Shown: positions 1 to 9,310 of the stretch, one piece after another
Layout: each line of letters opens with the position of its first letter
Numbering within the stretch: the stretch's first letter is position 1
Origin: Sergeia podlipaevii
Taxonomy: Eukaryota; Euglenozoa; Kinetoplastea; Trypanosomatida; Trypanosomatidae
Assembly (NCBI GenBank): GCA_030849805.1
Contig: JASANZ010001844.1
Span: 1-19,136, forward strand
Direction of reading: 5' to 3'
Length of the DNA: 19,136 bases
Translations under genes and position numbers: made by a program
Notes under the pieces: generated by a model
What the model saw: only the letters and a program-made list of their open reading frames with translations
What the model was told of the DNA's origin: nothing
Databases searched by the model: none

Positions 1-735
1 TTGCCCCTTCTCGTTATAATGGATAACACAGTAGATGAAAAAGGAGCCGTAGCAGGAAAGATTCAAAAAAAAAAAAACAGCTGACAAAATAAAACAAGAA
101 GAGTAGAAGACATCCTTTCCCCTATGCAGTCGAAAGTACGGAAGAACGAGTTCCAGCCATTGCAATGAATGCACAGCAGGTAAAAGACTGTCCACATACA
201 CAAATGTTAATGCTTTAAGAAAAAAGAAAAAAAATGCTCTTCTGATGACTTTCTCTTCTTGTTCCTTTCCATTGGATATAACCGATTAAGCATTTCAATC
301 AGCTTCCATTGCACAGGAGATGAGCCTTTACATACCGAATGTGTCTCCGCCCGGCGTGCTGTAGCCGCGTTACACAAAGGGAAGAGAGAAAGAAAAAAAA
401 ATGGCAAGGAGTAAACGTGCATTAAAAAAGAGACAAGGCCCGCGACTATAATTGTAGTCTCTCTTCACCTTTTTGTGCTTGTCCATTTATCCTTCTTTTT
501 CATTCCCCCCCTCCCAAAAGGCGACACAGCACTAGCGGAGCAACACAACACAATGAACTGCTTCCTCAAGTCCACCTTTTTCTTCTGTTTTGTACATCAC
601 AACCAACCCTCTCTCTCTCTCCCCCCAATTCTACCCTTTCATTTCATGGTTCTACGCAAAAAGCTATAAAATAGATATATAAATAACAAAAAAAAGCAAC
701 AACTACATCACACGCACACTCACACACCTACACGC
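1..735. other. Spacer: CFAP251 3' UTR and probable leader of the next gene
   Basis: No convincing gene is seen. The part near 735 is the CFAP251 3' UTR; from about 401 down the sequence resembles a trans-splicing signal and leader. Poly-A runs (for example 65-77) and CT-rich stretches are present. Confidence 0.7.
359..401 (-). promoter_or_regulatory. Candidate spliced-leader acceptor for the next gene, beyond the window start
   Basis: On the minus strand a pyrimidine tract (378-401) is followed by the first AG at 359-360. This is the trans-splicing layout and implies a further minus-strand gene starting below 358 or outside the window. Inferred from pattern only. Confidence 0.45.
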
Positions 736-3523
736 TTAGAATCCAAGACCATCGTCATCGTCATAAGCGTCGCTGTCTTCCTCGTCCTCCTCATCCACGT
801 CCTCCTTGATCCCACCATCGTAGTCCTCAAAGCCAAGCAGGTTCTCCGCAAAGGCTCGGGCGGTAATCTCCTCCTCAAGCATGTCCACGCGCACGCCCTC
901 GCCCAGCAGCGAGGTAAGCGCGGCACTGATCTCAGCTGTGCGGAGTGGCTCTCCCTTCGTGGAAAGCATTTGGAAGAAGGCATCGCGACCGATATGACCA
1001 GTAACAGCGTCTGCTCCAATCGTTACAAAGGCTCTTTCAATGTCCTGCCGTGTGATGCCGAAGACGGGGCGGTAGTTGATATAGAGCCGCATAAACTGCG
1101 AAAAGTTAAGCAGAACGGCATCCACGTCAACCTCCTCCAGAGCTTCTCCAACAGGACCGTACATGTTGGCTACTTCGTATGTGAGGTGGCCTATTTCTAA
1201 CTCTGACGGATAGTAGCCGAGGGCACGGAACAGGTTGGGCAGCTGAGAGAAGCGGATGGCGCCAAGTAGCTCTCGCTTCGCCGTCGTCTCCTCGCCCTGA
1301 GTACGGATCTGTGCGTAGTAGAAGTAGTCCACAATCTCCTTGATGAGATCGCCCTCTGCGCCGCCCTCGACAATTGCAAGAAGGTGGTCTAACGGCACTG
1401 CACTTGGCGACTCCGTGGCCACTACGTGCTTTTGTTGCTGTGCCTCCTCTGGCGGCATAATCTTCGTGCCATCCACGCGCCACTGCATAACGGATTGATC
1501 CTCACCACCCGCGGTAAACACGAACGCGCCATCGTGGGAGACGACGGTGCTTAAAATTGGGCCTGGGTGCGCAAGCAGTCCCATGGAGGCGCACGGGTTG
1601 CCGCGCAGCGGAAGCTCGACGAGACCAATCACCTTTTCCTTTGTCGAGTACACCATGCACTTCGCGTTGGAGCTGGCAGCAGCATTGTCCTCGCCGCTAC
1701 CACGCGGGACTGCAGGCACGATCGCCATGTCCGTCACGGGGCCACCAAACGTTGGCGCGAGCACCGTCTTGACGCACTGTCGACTCCAATCGCTCAAGTA
1801 CACGCCGAACTTGTACTCGTTGGTGGCTATGATGAGATAGTCTACTGGTGGCTGCTGCGACTGGCTCTTGACTCTCCCCTGACCTTGCGAAGAGGAAGGT
1901 GAGCCCCCGCGGTTCTTTTGGCGAGCGCTATTGTTGTGGCTCACGCTACCTGGGTCGACAAAGTCGTCGACCGAGTCAGCGTTCTCTGGGACAAAGTCCA
2001 GTTCAGAGCGGGGCCTACTGGCGTCATCCAGCACAGAGCGCTCCTTTGTCCAGAGAAACCCAGTGGGCACGGGGCCTTGTGTGATCTTATGCGCCATGCG
2101 CAGCAGCAATCCACTCTCCGCATCGGTTTCCACCAAGTTGTACTCGATCAGACGCTTGTCCTCGCCAACTGAGAGCAGACGGACAGCCTCGCCGTTGGTG
2201 TTGTGGCCGAACTGCAGCCCCGAGATGGGTGCTCGATGCGTCTTGTGGTGACCTGTGAAGATCCACTCCCGCGGCTTGGTGGGGTCGTGGTTGTGGTGTG
2301 CGTATTCGTAGAGTCCAACGAGGCCTCCAGCCGTGCCCGTCGCCATCATACGACTATCCTCTGAGAAACAAATGCGAAGGATGCTGTCGGCCCTCTTGGG
2401 CTTAAAGTTCTGCTTTTCTTCCAAGGTTTCCGCGTCGAGCACTTTGAGAACGCCGTTCGTGAAACCTACCACTAGGAAAGCTCCGCTAAGATCAATTGCC
2501 ATGCAGCGCACCAGCAAGTTGCGGAACATACTCAGCATCAGCACTCTCTTCTGTTGATAGTCCCAAAGGTGCAGACTGCCACTGAGGCCTGCGATGGCAA
2601 GCCTTGGCAGTCTCGGGTGCGCCGCAAGGCATTCGATGGCCTGATCCTGGCCTTGCACGATCAGTTTGCCTCTGGGAAGCTCATTACTTGTTGTATGAAA
2701 GGCCTTGGTAGGCACATCAATAATCATCGCGTTGGCAGTCGACACCATGAAGTCTGGGGCGATATACTGCGATGCCGCCAAGGTGCCGCTTCGCTGCAGA
2801 TGGCGCTGCGTGAGTGAGGCAACCTCTGAAATGTTCTCCTCCACCGTGGTGCTAGGCTTGTCAAAGCTAATGGAAATAATCGGACCACCGTTGAGGTCCT
2901 CAAACCACGCGACCAGACGCAGTTTGGTGTCCAAGAAGCGTACACTACCGTCCATGCCTCCAGTGACGATGTGACCACTCTCACTCGTGATGTACGTGAC
3001 ACCCCCGGTATGCACGCGAACCATCTTGAGCAGAGTCTTATCCTGCTGTTTGATGATGCGATCCTTCGGCTGTATCGCCCACAGCACAACGTCGCCATCC
3101 ACGGTGCCAGTACACGCCATATCTGTCCCAGGCACGAAAATAGTCTGCGTGAAGTTACCGACGGGCGCCTTGAGATCCTTCTGGAGAATAGGCGGCGAGT
3201 AGTACTTGAGCATGCCTTCCATCCATGACCAGAACATCACGCGACGCAGTCCGTTGGTGCAAATGAGGCGTGGGTCATCCGTCGAGAAGCGAATAGAAGT
3301 CTGCTCATCTTGCGAGGGAATGAGGCGCACAAACTCGGGCACCAACTCTTCAATCGTTGCTGCTTCGCCAAGGGCACCACCAGCAGCAGTTCCACCGGCA
3401 AGAGTCCCTGCGGCTTCCGCAAGATCAGCGGTGCTACTGTTGTTGCTGATGTGACTGCTAACGCCGTCCATGGCAGCAGCAGTAGCAGGAGTGGTAACAC
3501 CAAATGCAGTGGAGGATGCAGCG

Positions 3524-3554
<31 letters not shown>

Positions 3555-4335
3555 CGGCCTTCGACGACGACTCCACTGTCCAACCCCACACCATGATCTC
3601 CTGCGGTGTGCGGCGATTGATCGTGGCGATATAGAGCCCATCCGGAGACATGGCACAGCTGACAACACCGCCGTACTTCCCCACGGGGATGGTGCGGACG
3701 GGAAGACCAGTGGTGGTATCCCATACAATCATCAACGAGCCGTCGTCTTCAGCATCAATGCGGCTTGCGACGGGGTCTCTAATCATGCAAGCCTCGAGCT
3801 CCGCCGCGGCGTTGATATCCTCTTCCTGCGTCAGTACCTGATCTGGTGAGGCCATCTGCGACCGGCGGTACGTTCCACGCAGCGGCCAGCACGCACGATC
3901 GCCCTCGTCAATGGTGACGATGAAGCGATGGTTATGACTGCAGCAACTCGCCACGATGGTGTGTGAGTGACCCATGAGGTGATGCTGCGTGTTATGCACG
4001 ACATCGTAGAGGACGCCCACGTGGGCAATCGGGTAGAAAACACGCCGCTGCTCTCTTTCATTGTGGCGCTTGCGGCCACTACCGTCGCTAGAGATGCTCT
4101 TCTTTCTGCCGCCCGTCTTACTGGATGCGGGAGTGGTGCTAAGGTTGTGGATAACAGACTTGAAGTCCTTATGAAGGCCAAACACCCACTCAAGACGGAG
4201 ACTGTCCTGACAAGTGGAGGGTGCGGGGCAGCGGATGTATGGCGAGCCACCCGGCACGTGTAAGTCCGCACCACTAGGCGTCCCACGCGACTTTGGCGCA
4301 TTGAGGGTATCTTCCATTACAGAACTCTGCGGCAT
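736..4335 (-). CDS. CFAP251: CFAP251/WDR66-like WD-repeat protein of the axonemal calmodulin- and spoke-associated complex
   Basis: The gene encodes 1199 residues, from an ATG at 4335 to a TAA at 736-738. Known members of this family belong to the complex at the base of radial spoke 3 in motile cilia and help control dynein; the flagellar axoneme is the expected site. WD-type blades run from about residue 100 to 960, for example SLMIVWDTTTGLPV near 200 and later segments ending in LHLWDYQQ and VMQWRVD. The C-terminal part, about 985-1150, matches the EF-hand-like tail of animal WDR66: a RALGYYPSE segment, then YINYRPVFG, then EEEITARAFAENLLGF. No intact calcium-binding DxDxDG loop is visible, so the fold may be structural. 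The protein ends in an Asp/Glu-rich tail. An alanine run at about 258-276, encoded by a CTG/CAG microsatellite, interrupts the blades. The inferred 214-nt leader contains no upstream ATG. Family assignment is firm; role is inferred from orthologues. Confidence 0.88.
3519..3560. repeat. CTG/CAG-type trinucleotide microsatellite inside CFAP251
   Basis: A near-perfect run of CTG on the plus strand, read as GCN codons on the minus strand, encodes the Ala run at about residues 258-276. It stays in frame, lies between WD-type blades, and is likely to vary in length among strains. Confidence 0.9.
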
Positions 4336-4433
4336 TCGCTATATATAGAGAGTTGCCTCTTCCTTTTTTTTCTCTCCCCCTTTTTCTATCTAACCGTGTG
4401 CTGATATACACGTCTCTCTCCCTCTCCCTCTCT

Positions 4434-4455
4434 CTGTGTGTGTGTATGTGTGTAT
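4434..4455. repeat. (TG)n microsatellite in the CFAP251 leader
   Basis: An imperfect TG run follows a CT-rich stretch at 4410-4433; both lie in the inferred 5' UTR of CFAP251. Confidence 0.85.
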
Positions 4456-4549
4456 CACCTCTCTCTTTTTCTTTACTACCGGGTGTACTAGCGCAAGTGT
4501 ATATCCTTGATTTGTAAAGAGGGGCACTATCTTCGTGAACCTTCTATAG

Positions 4550-4587
4550 CTTTGTCGGGGGGAAAAAAAGAAAAAATAAGAGAAAAC
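4550..4587 (-). promoter_or_regulatory. Candidate polypyrimidine tract and SL acceptor of CFAP251
   Basis: A long T/C tract on the minus strand (about 4556-4587) is followed by its first AG at 4550-4551. The resulting leader, 4336-4549, has no ATG on the coding strand, which fits the chosen start. Confidence 0.6.
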
Positions 4588-4855
4588 ATAAAAATAAGAC
4601 ATGGCTGTTGCTCAATCGTCTCCAATGTCCAAATCAACAAGTGTCTGTACGCATCGTGTCAGATGAATGTACACATGCTATCGGCAATAGTGTGCATCTC
4701 TACTCCTCCCTCACTCGTCGCCTTCCCCCCCCCTCTCTTCTCCCTCCATGCCATAACGAAAAGGAGTAAGGAAGAAGGTGACCTATATATTCCAGTTGTA
4801 CGGATACATTGCTATACAGCCAATTTCTTTTTGCTTTGCAGATACGCTTGAGTTA

Positions 4856-4880
4856 TGATGATAATAATAATAATAATAAA
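4856..4880. repeat. (ATA)n microsatellite
   Basis: A clean ATA/TAA triplet run in the spacer between CFAP251 and the MPN gene. Confidence 0.9.
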
Positions 4881-5035
4881 AGTACCTTCTTAATACTAGA
4901 TGTTACGTCCATTCTCACAATTTTCCTTAAATTCCCCACCAAACACAGACACAAAGCTTCCTCAGGGACCTAGTGGCGAAGTAGTCAACACATGTCTTCA
5001 GTGCGCGTGCATGCGTGAGTATGTAAGCAGAAGAG

Positions 5036-5156
5036 AAAGAGAGAGAGAGAGCACACTATATAAACTACACATGCCTTCTACTTTTGAAAAATTGCATCAC
5101 CAACAAAACGCTCTCACGCATCAATTGGTAAGTACTGTTTCTCTCTCTCTCTCTCT
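5036..5156. repeat. (GA)n and (CT)n pair in the spacer
   Basis: A GA run at 5036-5052 and a CT run at 5141-5156 lie about 90 bases apart in opposite orientation, so the transcript could form an imperfect hairpin between them. Confidence 0.75.
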
Positions 5157-5301
5157 CATTCTCTTTCATTCTCCGGGGCTCATTACAGATTCACAACTGG
5201 ATGACTGACTGACTCTGATGCTGTGACAACACACAAGTAAGCAAACATCAACAAATGCAAGAGACAGTACACAGCCGCACCAACGACACAGAAACACAAG
5301 C

Positions 5302-5320
5302 GTGTGTGTGTGTGTGTGTG
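5302..5320. repeat. (GT)n microsatellite
   Basis: A perfect GT run of about nine units in the 3' region of the MPN gene. Confidence 0.9.
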
Positions 5321-5452
5321 CCACACAAAGAAAACGTCTATCACGTTATCTTTCCTCTCATCCTCGTACGTTCTCCATACCTGCCCTTGGAGCGCTATGG
5401 TTGCTTTTCCCCCTCCCCCTTTCACCCCTTCTCAATTTCACGTTCTTCCACC

Positions 5453-5489
5453 ATATATAAATATATAAATATATATATATATATATATT
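5453..5489. repeat. (AT)n microsatellite abutting the MPN gene stop codon
   Basis: An AT dinucleotide run, interrupted by two AAAT steps, reaches the TAA stop (5489-5491). It forms the first bases of the 3' UTR. Confidence 0.95.
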
Positions 5490-6484
5490 TACGCCCTGTT
5501 GAAGACACCAGTTGAGTTCTTGTTACCATCAGGGTACTGAGAGGCAAGGATCTCTAACTGAGTGACTTCCTTGCGCATCAGCACGGACATGCACTTGATC
5601 ATAAGAGCATCCTTGAAACGCTGGTTGTTGAAGTCCTCACGGGCAGAGGCGCTCTGCTGCTGCTCAATCTGGTCCTCCTTCATCTTGCGGATCACCTTCA
5701 CAGCGTCCATGAGCTCAGCAGCCTCCGCCTTCTTGGCCGCAGGCGCATCAGCGGCGGCGAGGGTGTTGTTGGCCTCGTCTACAGCCGTGAGAAGCTTCTT
5801 GCGGACCTCTAGAAGGGCGTCAGCGGGCGACTTCTTATGAGTGCGGGCATCAAAGGCGATGCTGTCGAGGTTAACTAGACCGCTCATGTTATATGATCTC
5901 TTGCCGTTGTACATGACGAGGGAGGTAACGTGGTGGAGAATGGCGTTGGTGGCATTGTCCTCACCAGCGGAAATGCGAATGCCAAGTGGAAACTTCTGAA
6001 GAGATGCAATGACGGGCCTGGCGTGCTTCTCCTGCGTAGCGACCAGAGTCGTTGAGGTCGCGAACGCCTCCCACTTCACTTTCATGCAAGCTTCAGTAGG
6101 AAGACTGCAGCGTACGAACACAGCGTGGCGGGCAACACCGTTACCACCAAAGGTGACCGCGGGGGCATCGCCCCAGGCCTCGAGCACGGCGGGATCAATG
6201 TCAGAAGCCTCCGTGGCGACGTACCAGCCAATCATGGCGGTCTTGGTAAAGGAACGCTTTGAAGCCACACGGTTGTTGCGCTCCTGCGCGTACGCCTTGC
6301 TGGTGGTGTCGCTGAGGTCGCGCACGTGGGTGAGGGGCACGTAGTCAGTGAGGTGGATAGCCTCCGTGGTGCGGGTGCCAAACAGGTAGCCAGCCGCGGT
6401 CTTGCGGCGCTTGCCATGTTCGACGATAGCAGCCGCAACGTACAGAGAGACGTGAAGAACAACGGCGTTGTTTGGTGACGCCAT
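5489..6484 (-). CDS. Non-catalytic MPN-domain protein, probably translation initiation factor eIF3 subunit f
   Basis: The gene encodes 331 residues, ATG at 6484 and TAA at 5489-5491. An N-terminal MPN fold is suggested by an LHVSLYVAAAIVEH strand-helix, a GYLFGTR strand, and IGWYVATE at residues 85-92, the equivalent of LGWYATG in eIF3f and VGWYHTG in Rpn8. The metal-binding HxH...SxxD signature of JAMM deubiquitinases is absent, so it should be a scaffold. The C-terminal half (about 210-320) is helical and charged, and ends in a KDALMIKCMSVLMRKEVTQL helix comparable to the closing helix of eIF3f and Rpn8, which binds the partner MPN subunit. I prefer eIF3f because of the WYVAT segment and the high divergence; Rpn8 (PSMD7) and eIF3h remain possible. 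The family is more certain than the subunit. An (AT)n tract begins at the stop codon. Confidence 0.72.
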   Translation of the reverse strand: MASPNNAVVLHVSLYVAAAIVEHGKRRKTAAGYLFGTRTTEAIHLTDYVPLTHVRDLSDTTSKAYAQERNNRVASKRSFTKTAMIGWYVATEASDIDPAVLEAWGDAPAVTFGGNGVARHAVFVRCSLPTEACMKVKWEAFATSTTLVATQEKHARPVIASLQKFPLGIRISAGEDNATNAILHHVTSLVMYNGKRSYNMSGLVNLDSIAFDARTHKKSPADALLEVRKKLLTAVDEANNTLAAADAPAAKKAEAAELMDAVKVIRKMKEDQIEQQQSASAREDFNNQRFKDALMIKCMSVLMRKEVTQLEILASQYPDGNKNSTGVFNRA

Positions 6485-7505
6485 GGTGGTGGAGATTATT
6501 GATTGATTTTTTATTTATTTATTAGAAGATGTAGCCTAAGAGAAGAGTAGTAACGGGAAAAAAAGGTTTTTTTTTCTTCACCTCGTTTCTTCACTAGTGT
6601 GGACTGTGGTGTCGACAGAAAACATTTTTTTTTTTTTTTTTGAAGACAATCAAGAAGGAGAAAAGAGGAGAAAGATGATAAAAAAATGTTAAGAAGACAA
6701 GTGAGCATTGAAAAAAAAAAAATGAGACATGGATTCGTGTAGTATTAAGTAGTGTGTGTGCCGTTACACACATGGCCTGGCAAGGAACGGTCTACCTGCC
6801 CCTCTTTCCTCTCAGTCAGAAACTGGAAGGAAATACTACATGGTAAAGGCATGCACATACATACATGCATGCATACACGTAAAAGAATGCGCTCCACCTT
6901 TAGTTCTGTTATTATTTTTTTTAATATTGCAGATTTACCTCTCCCCAGAGAATATGTGTTAATATTCCTTTGAATACCAAAAAGAAAAAAAAACACATTA
7001 CTGCTTCCTTCTTTTTTTTTTTTAACTTACTTTCCTCCCTATTTTTGTTTCCCTTTCTTTTTGGTTTGATTATTGTTTCAAATTCTTTCCTTCTTTCCCC
7101 ACGCTCCTCTTGTCTTCTTTCCGCTTGATGCCTTCACACGAGCTTAAACAAACAAATAAACAAACAAAAAGAAAACAAGGAAAAGAAGTGGGGGGGAGGG
7201 AGAGGGAGAGAGGGAAAAAACATGTCAAAAAAAGCCACGAAACAATCAATCAACGCACACTACTACTATTGAGGTACACATATATATAGATACACTCACA
7301 TTTGGAAGGAAACAGAAAGCTATACACCTGGCACTTCTTCATCAAGAAGAAAAAAAAGAAAGAAAGAAAGCCACTCATGTATATTTGCAGTGAGCCTGGT
7401 ATGTAAGAGCCTCACCTTCTCTTTAACTACAACTAATAGATGGAAGGGTGGGGGCCTCTATTCTTTTCCCCTCTCCCCCCTCCCACTTTTTTCTTCTTCT
7501 TGCGC
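6485..7505. other. Spacer between the small membrane protein gene and the MPN gene
   Basis: Homopolymer-rich, with T and A runs up to 17 bases, a CATA/CATG repeat near 6857-6877 and a G/A-rich stretch near 7187-7220. No gene or RNA was recognised. Confidence 0.75.
6536..6567 (-). promoter_or_regulatory. Candidate polypyrimidine tract and SL acceptor of the MPN gene
   Basis: T/C-rich sequence on the minus strand (6538-6567, interrupted) precedes an AG at 6536-6537. The leader would be about 51 nt and free of ATG. A second, longer T tract lies at 6625-6641. Confidence 0.5.
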
Positions 7506-7931
7506 TTAGTGGTGGGCCTCGGAGTTGTAGAAGTTCTTACCGGGGAGCAGGTCACCAGGGGGCTGGATGGTGGTGTCCTTGGGTCCGTAGGCAGAGTAGA
7601 GCTTCTCTATGTCGGTGAAGGCGCGGATGCGGAGCTGGTCCTGAGGACTGAGCTTGCGCACCTCCTCGAGAGAGCCTCCCCAGCGCTTGATCATAGCCTT
7701 CTCCACGTTATCAGGATCGAGCGAGTGCTCTGCGTGCCAACGGTGGTACCAGTAGATAAGAGGAATGAATACAGCCCAGAAGCGCATATCTCCGGGGAGG
7801 GACCACATCAGGGTGCCGTTCCAGGAGCGCTGAAAGTGAAAATCAGCGAAGGCGCGCATGCGCATCACTGGGCCCTGAAGAAAGGTCTTGGCCACCAGGC
7901 GGTGACTCTTATAAGTGGAAAAGAGAACCAT
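7506..7931 (-). CDS. Conserved-looking small membrane protein, probably mitochondrial, function unknown
   Basis: I take the ATG at 7931 as the start, giving 141 residues. The open frame extends to about 8000, but through a GTG codon and across the presumed pyrimidine tract and splice acceptor at 7945-7946, so that part should not be in the mRNA. The N-terminus is basic and free of acidic residues for about 29 positions (MVLFSTYKSHRLVAK), compatible with a mitochondrial targeting sequence. One hydrophobic aromatic segment at about residues 50-65 (MRFWAVFIPLIYWYHRW) could span a membrane. A soluble tail with charged and Pro-rich stretches follows and ends in His-His. Size and layout resemble accessory subunits of respiratory complexes or ATP synthase, but I recognise no specific subunit and assign no function. 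Confidence 0.7.
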   Translation of the reverse strand: MVLFSTYKSHRLVAKTFLQGPVMRMRAFADFHFQRSWNGTLMWSLPGDMRFWAVFIPLIYWYHRWHAEHSLDPDNVEKAMIKRWGGSLEEVRKLSPQDQLRIRAFTDIEKLYSAYGPKDTTIQPPGDLLPGKNFYNSEAHH

Positions 7932-7944
7932 TCTTTCTTTTCTT

Positions 7945-7960
7945 CTTAAGAAAAAAAAAT
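7945..7960 (-). promoter_or_regulatory. Candidate SL acceptor of the small membrane protein gene
   Basis: A run of nine T on the minus strand followed by CTTAAG puts the first AG at 7945-7946. The leader would be only 13 nt. This decides the start at 7931 and excludes the in-frame extension to 8000. Confidence 0.55.
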
Positions 7961-8767
7961 AATAGAGATAACGGGTCCTCGACACGATAGATATGTACAC
8001 CAGATACTATCTCGCTAAGGAGAAAGATTTCCTACTAATATGTGGCGTATGAGTAAAATACAAGTATTTAATGGATAGCAAGAGAAAGTAAGAAGATAAA
8101 AAGGGGGAAAAAATCGTAGATGTGTAGATAATAATACATCACCATATGTTCATTTTGTAATCCCCGGGGCCTACTGATATTTTGCTAGAAAGCATTTTTG
8201 CAACATACATGCACACATTGAATCCACATGTGCACTCCCTATGCACCTCTTCAGTGTAAATTGCCATTTTTTTTTCCCTTTCTTTCCTTCTTTCTTTCTT
8301 TCGTAGTTATTCTTCCTTTCCCTCTTATAGAAGATGAAGAAAGAAAAAAAGGAAAAGCCTAGCAAACTCCGTATTGTTCGTATCTTGTTCTCTCTCTCTT
8401 TTCGCTTGAGTAAGTAGTCGCTATCGATACTTGTTGCTTTAGATTCCTCCTTGCATATACGAGAGTGTCCAAATACGTATGTGCCTCCCCCCCCCCTGAG
8501 GTTACTCCAGATATTCATATATAAGCCTCAAAAGCAACTATCTACTTCCTCACTGAACTACTCAAGCTTTCCACACGCACACGAGCAATGCAACTCACAA
8601 CACTACATAAAATGGCAAAGAAAAAAAAAAGAGTATTAGTCATAAAAGTATCTTTGGAAAGAACGCATCAACATCCTTCTGGGACGAAGAAACACAACTC
8701 CCCTTTACTTTTTTCATTCTTTCTCAACAGAAAAAAACAATAATAGTAATAAAACAAAAAAAAACGA

Positions 8768-8785
8768 AATAATAATAATAATAAT
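8768..8785. repeat. (AAT)n microsatellite
   Basis: An AAT run of six units in the long spacer between the DGAT2-family gene and the small membrane protein gene. Confidence 0.9.
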
Positions 8786-9288
8786 GTCGGTAGTGCCATC
8801 AATGCGGAGAAAGGAAACGGAAGGAGAGAAAAAAAAAAGATTATGTAAGGCCGACGCTACACGAAAAAAATAGAAGAAAACATAGAGCTGCTACAAGTGA
8901 TTTTCACGAAGAAGTTTACTCTTCTCTCTTCTCACTAATCGCCTTTACTGCTTTCCTTACCCCTTTTCTTTCGTTTCTCCTTAAATCAACATCTCTCCTT
9001 CTCATATATGTATATATACTTTCGTATAAAACTTCATCTACATTTCGCAACTGATTTATATATATATTTTATTCGCTCTTCCTTGTCCTTTGTTCCTCCT
9101 ACTCAGCTGAAAGTGGAAAGACGTGCGTCACACACATAAAACAATATATGGATATATATGTGTGTAAACAGAATGACACTATATGAAATGGAAGGAACAA
9201 AAAAATACGAAGAAAGAAGAAATCCTGACTCCACACTCTCTTGTTAGCTGTAGATAGACCTCTCACGTGGCATATATAATCATTATTT

Positions 9289-9310
9289 CTTCCTCTTCTT
9301 CTTCTTCTTC
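9289..9310. repeat. (CTT)n microsatellite overlapping the DGAT2-family stop codon
   Basis: A CTT run on the plus strand, GAA on the mRNA, begins within the TGA stop region and continues into the 3' UTR. Confidence 0.85.

Larger units (their letters stand above)
4336..5488. other. Spacer between the MPN gene and CFAP251
   Basis: It holds the 3' UTR of the MPN gene (high coordinates), six microsatellites and the CFAP251 leader. Open frames here are short, low in complexity and without coding character. Confidence 0.75.
7932..9308. other. Longest spacer in the window, no gene seen
   Basis: About 1.4 kb of A/T-rich DNA with poly-A, (AAT)n and TATATA stretches (9005-9068). It comprises the 3' UTR of the DGAT2-family gene and the short leader of the small membrane protein. 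No tRNA boxes were noticed by eye; a small non-coding RNA cannot be excluded. Confidence 0.7.

Noticed and set aside
207..422. 71-codon minus-strand frame with a signal-peptide-like start
   Set aside because: The hydrophobic start is coded by the pyrimidine tract that precedes the AG at 359-360. The ATG would be removed by trans-splicing, and the rest shows no family.
3310..3849. 179-codon plus-strand frame inside CFAP251
   Set aside because: It is antisense to conserved WD-repeat sequence, contains a Cys run from the CTG repeat, and no plus-strand gene is otherwise present.
4856..5490. CRISPR-like or satellite array
   Set aside because: The repeats are simple 2-3 base microsatellites of different units, with no repeat-spacer structure.
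5489..6484. Active JAMM deubiquitinase (Rpn11/CSN5 type)
   Set aside because: The HxH and SxxD metal ligands expected after IGWY are absent.
7932..8000. N-terminal extension of the small membrane protein
   Set aside because: It begins with GTG and crosses the presumed splice acceptor; residues come from homopolymers.
7932..9308. tRNA or snoRNA cluster in the longest spacer
   Set aside because: No A/B-box pair or cloverleaf was recognised by eye. tRNAscan-SE and a box C/D search would be decisive.
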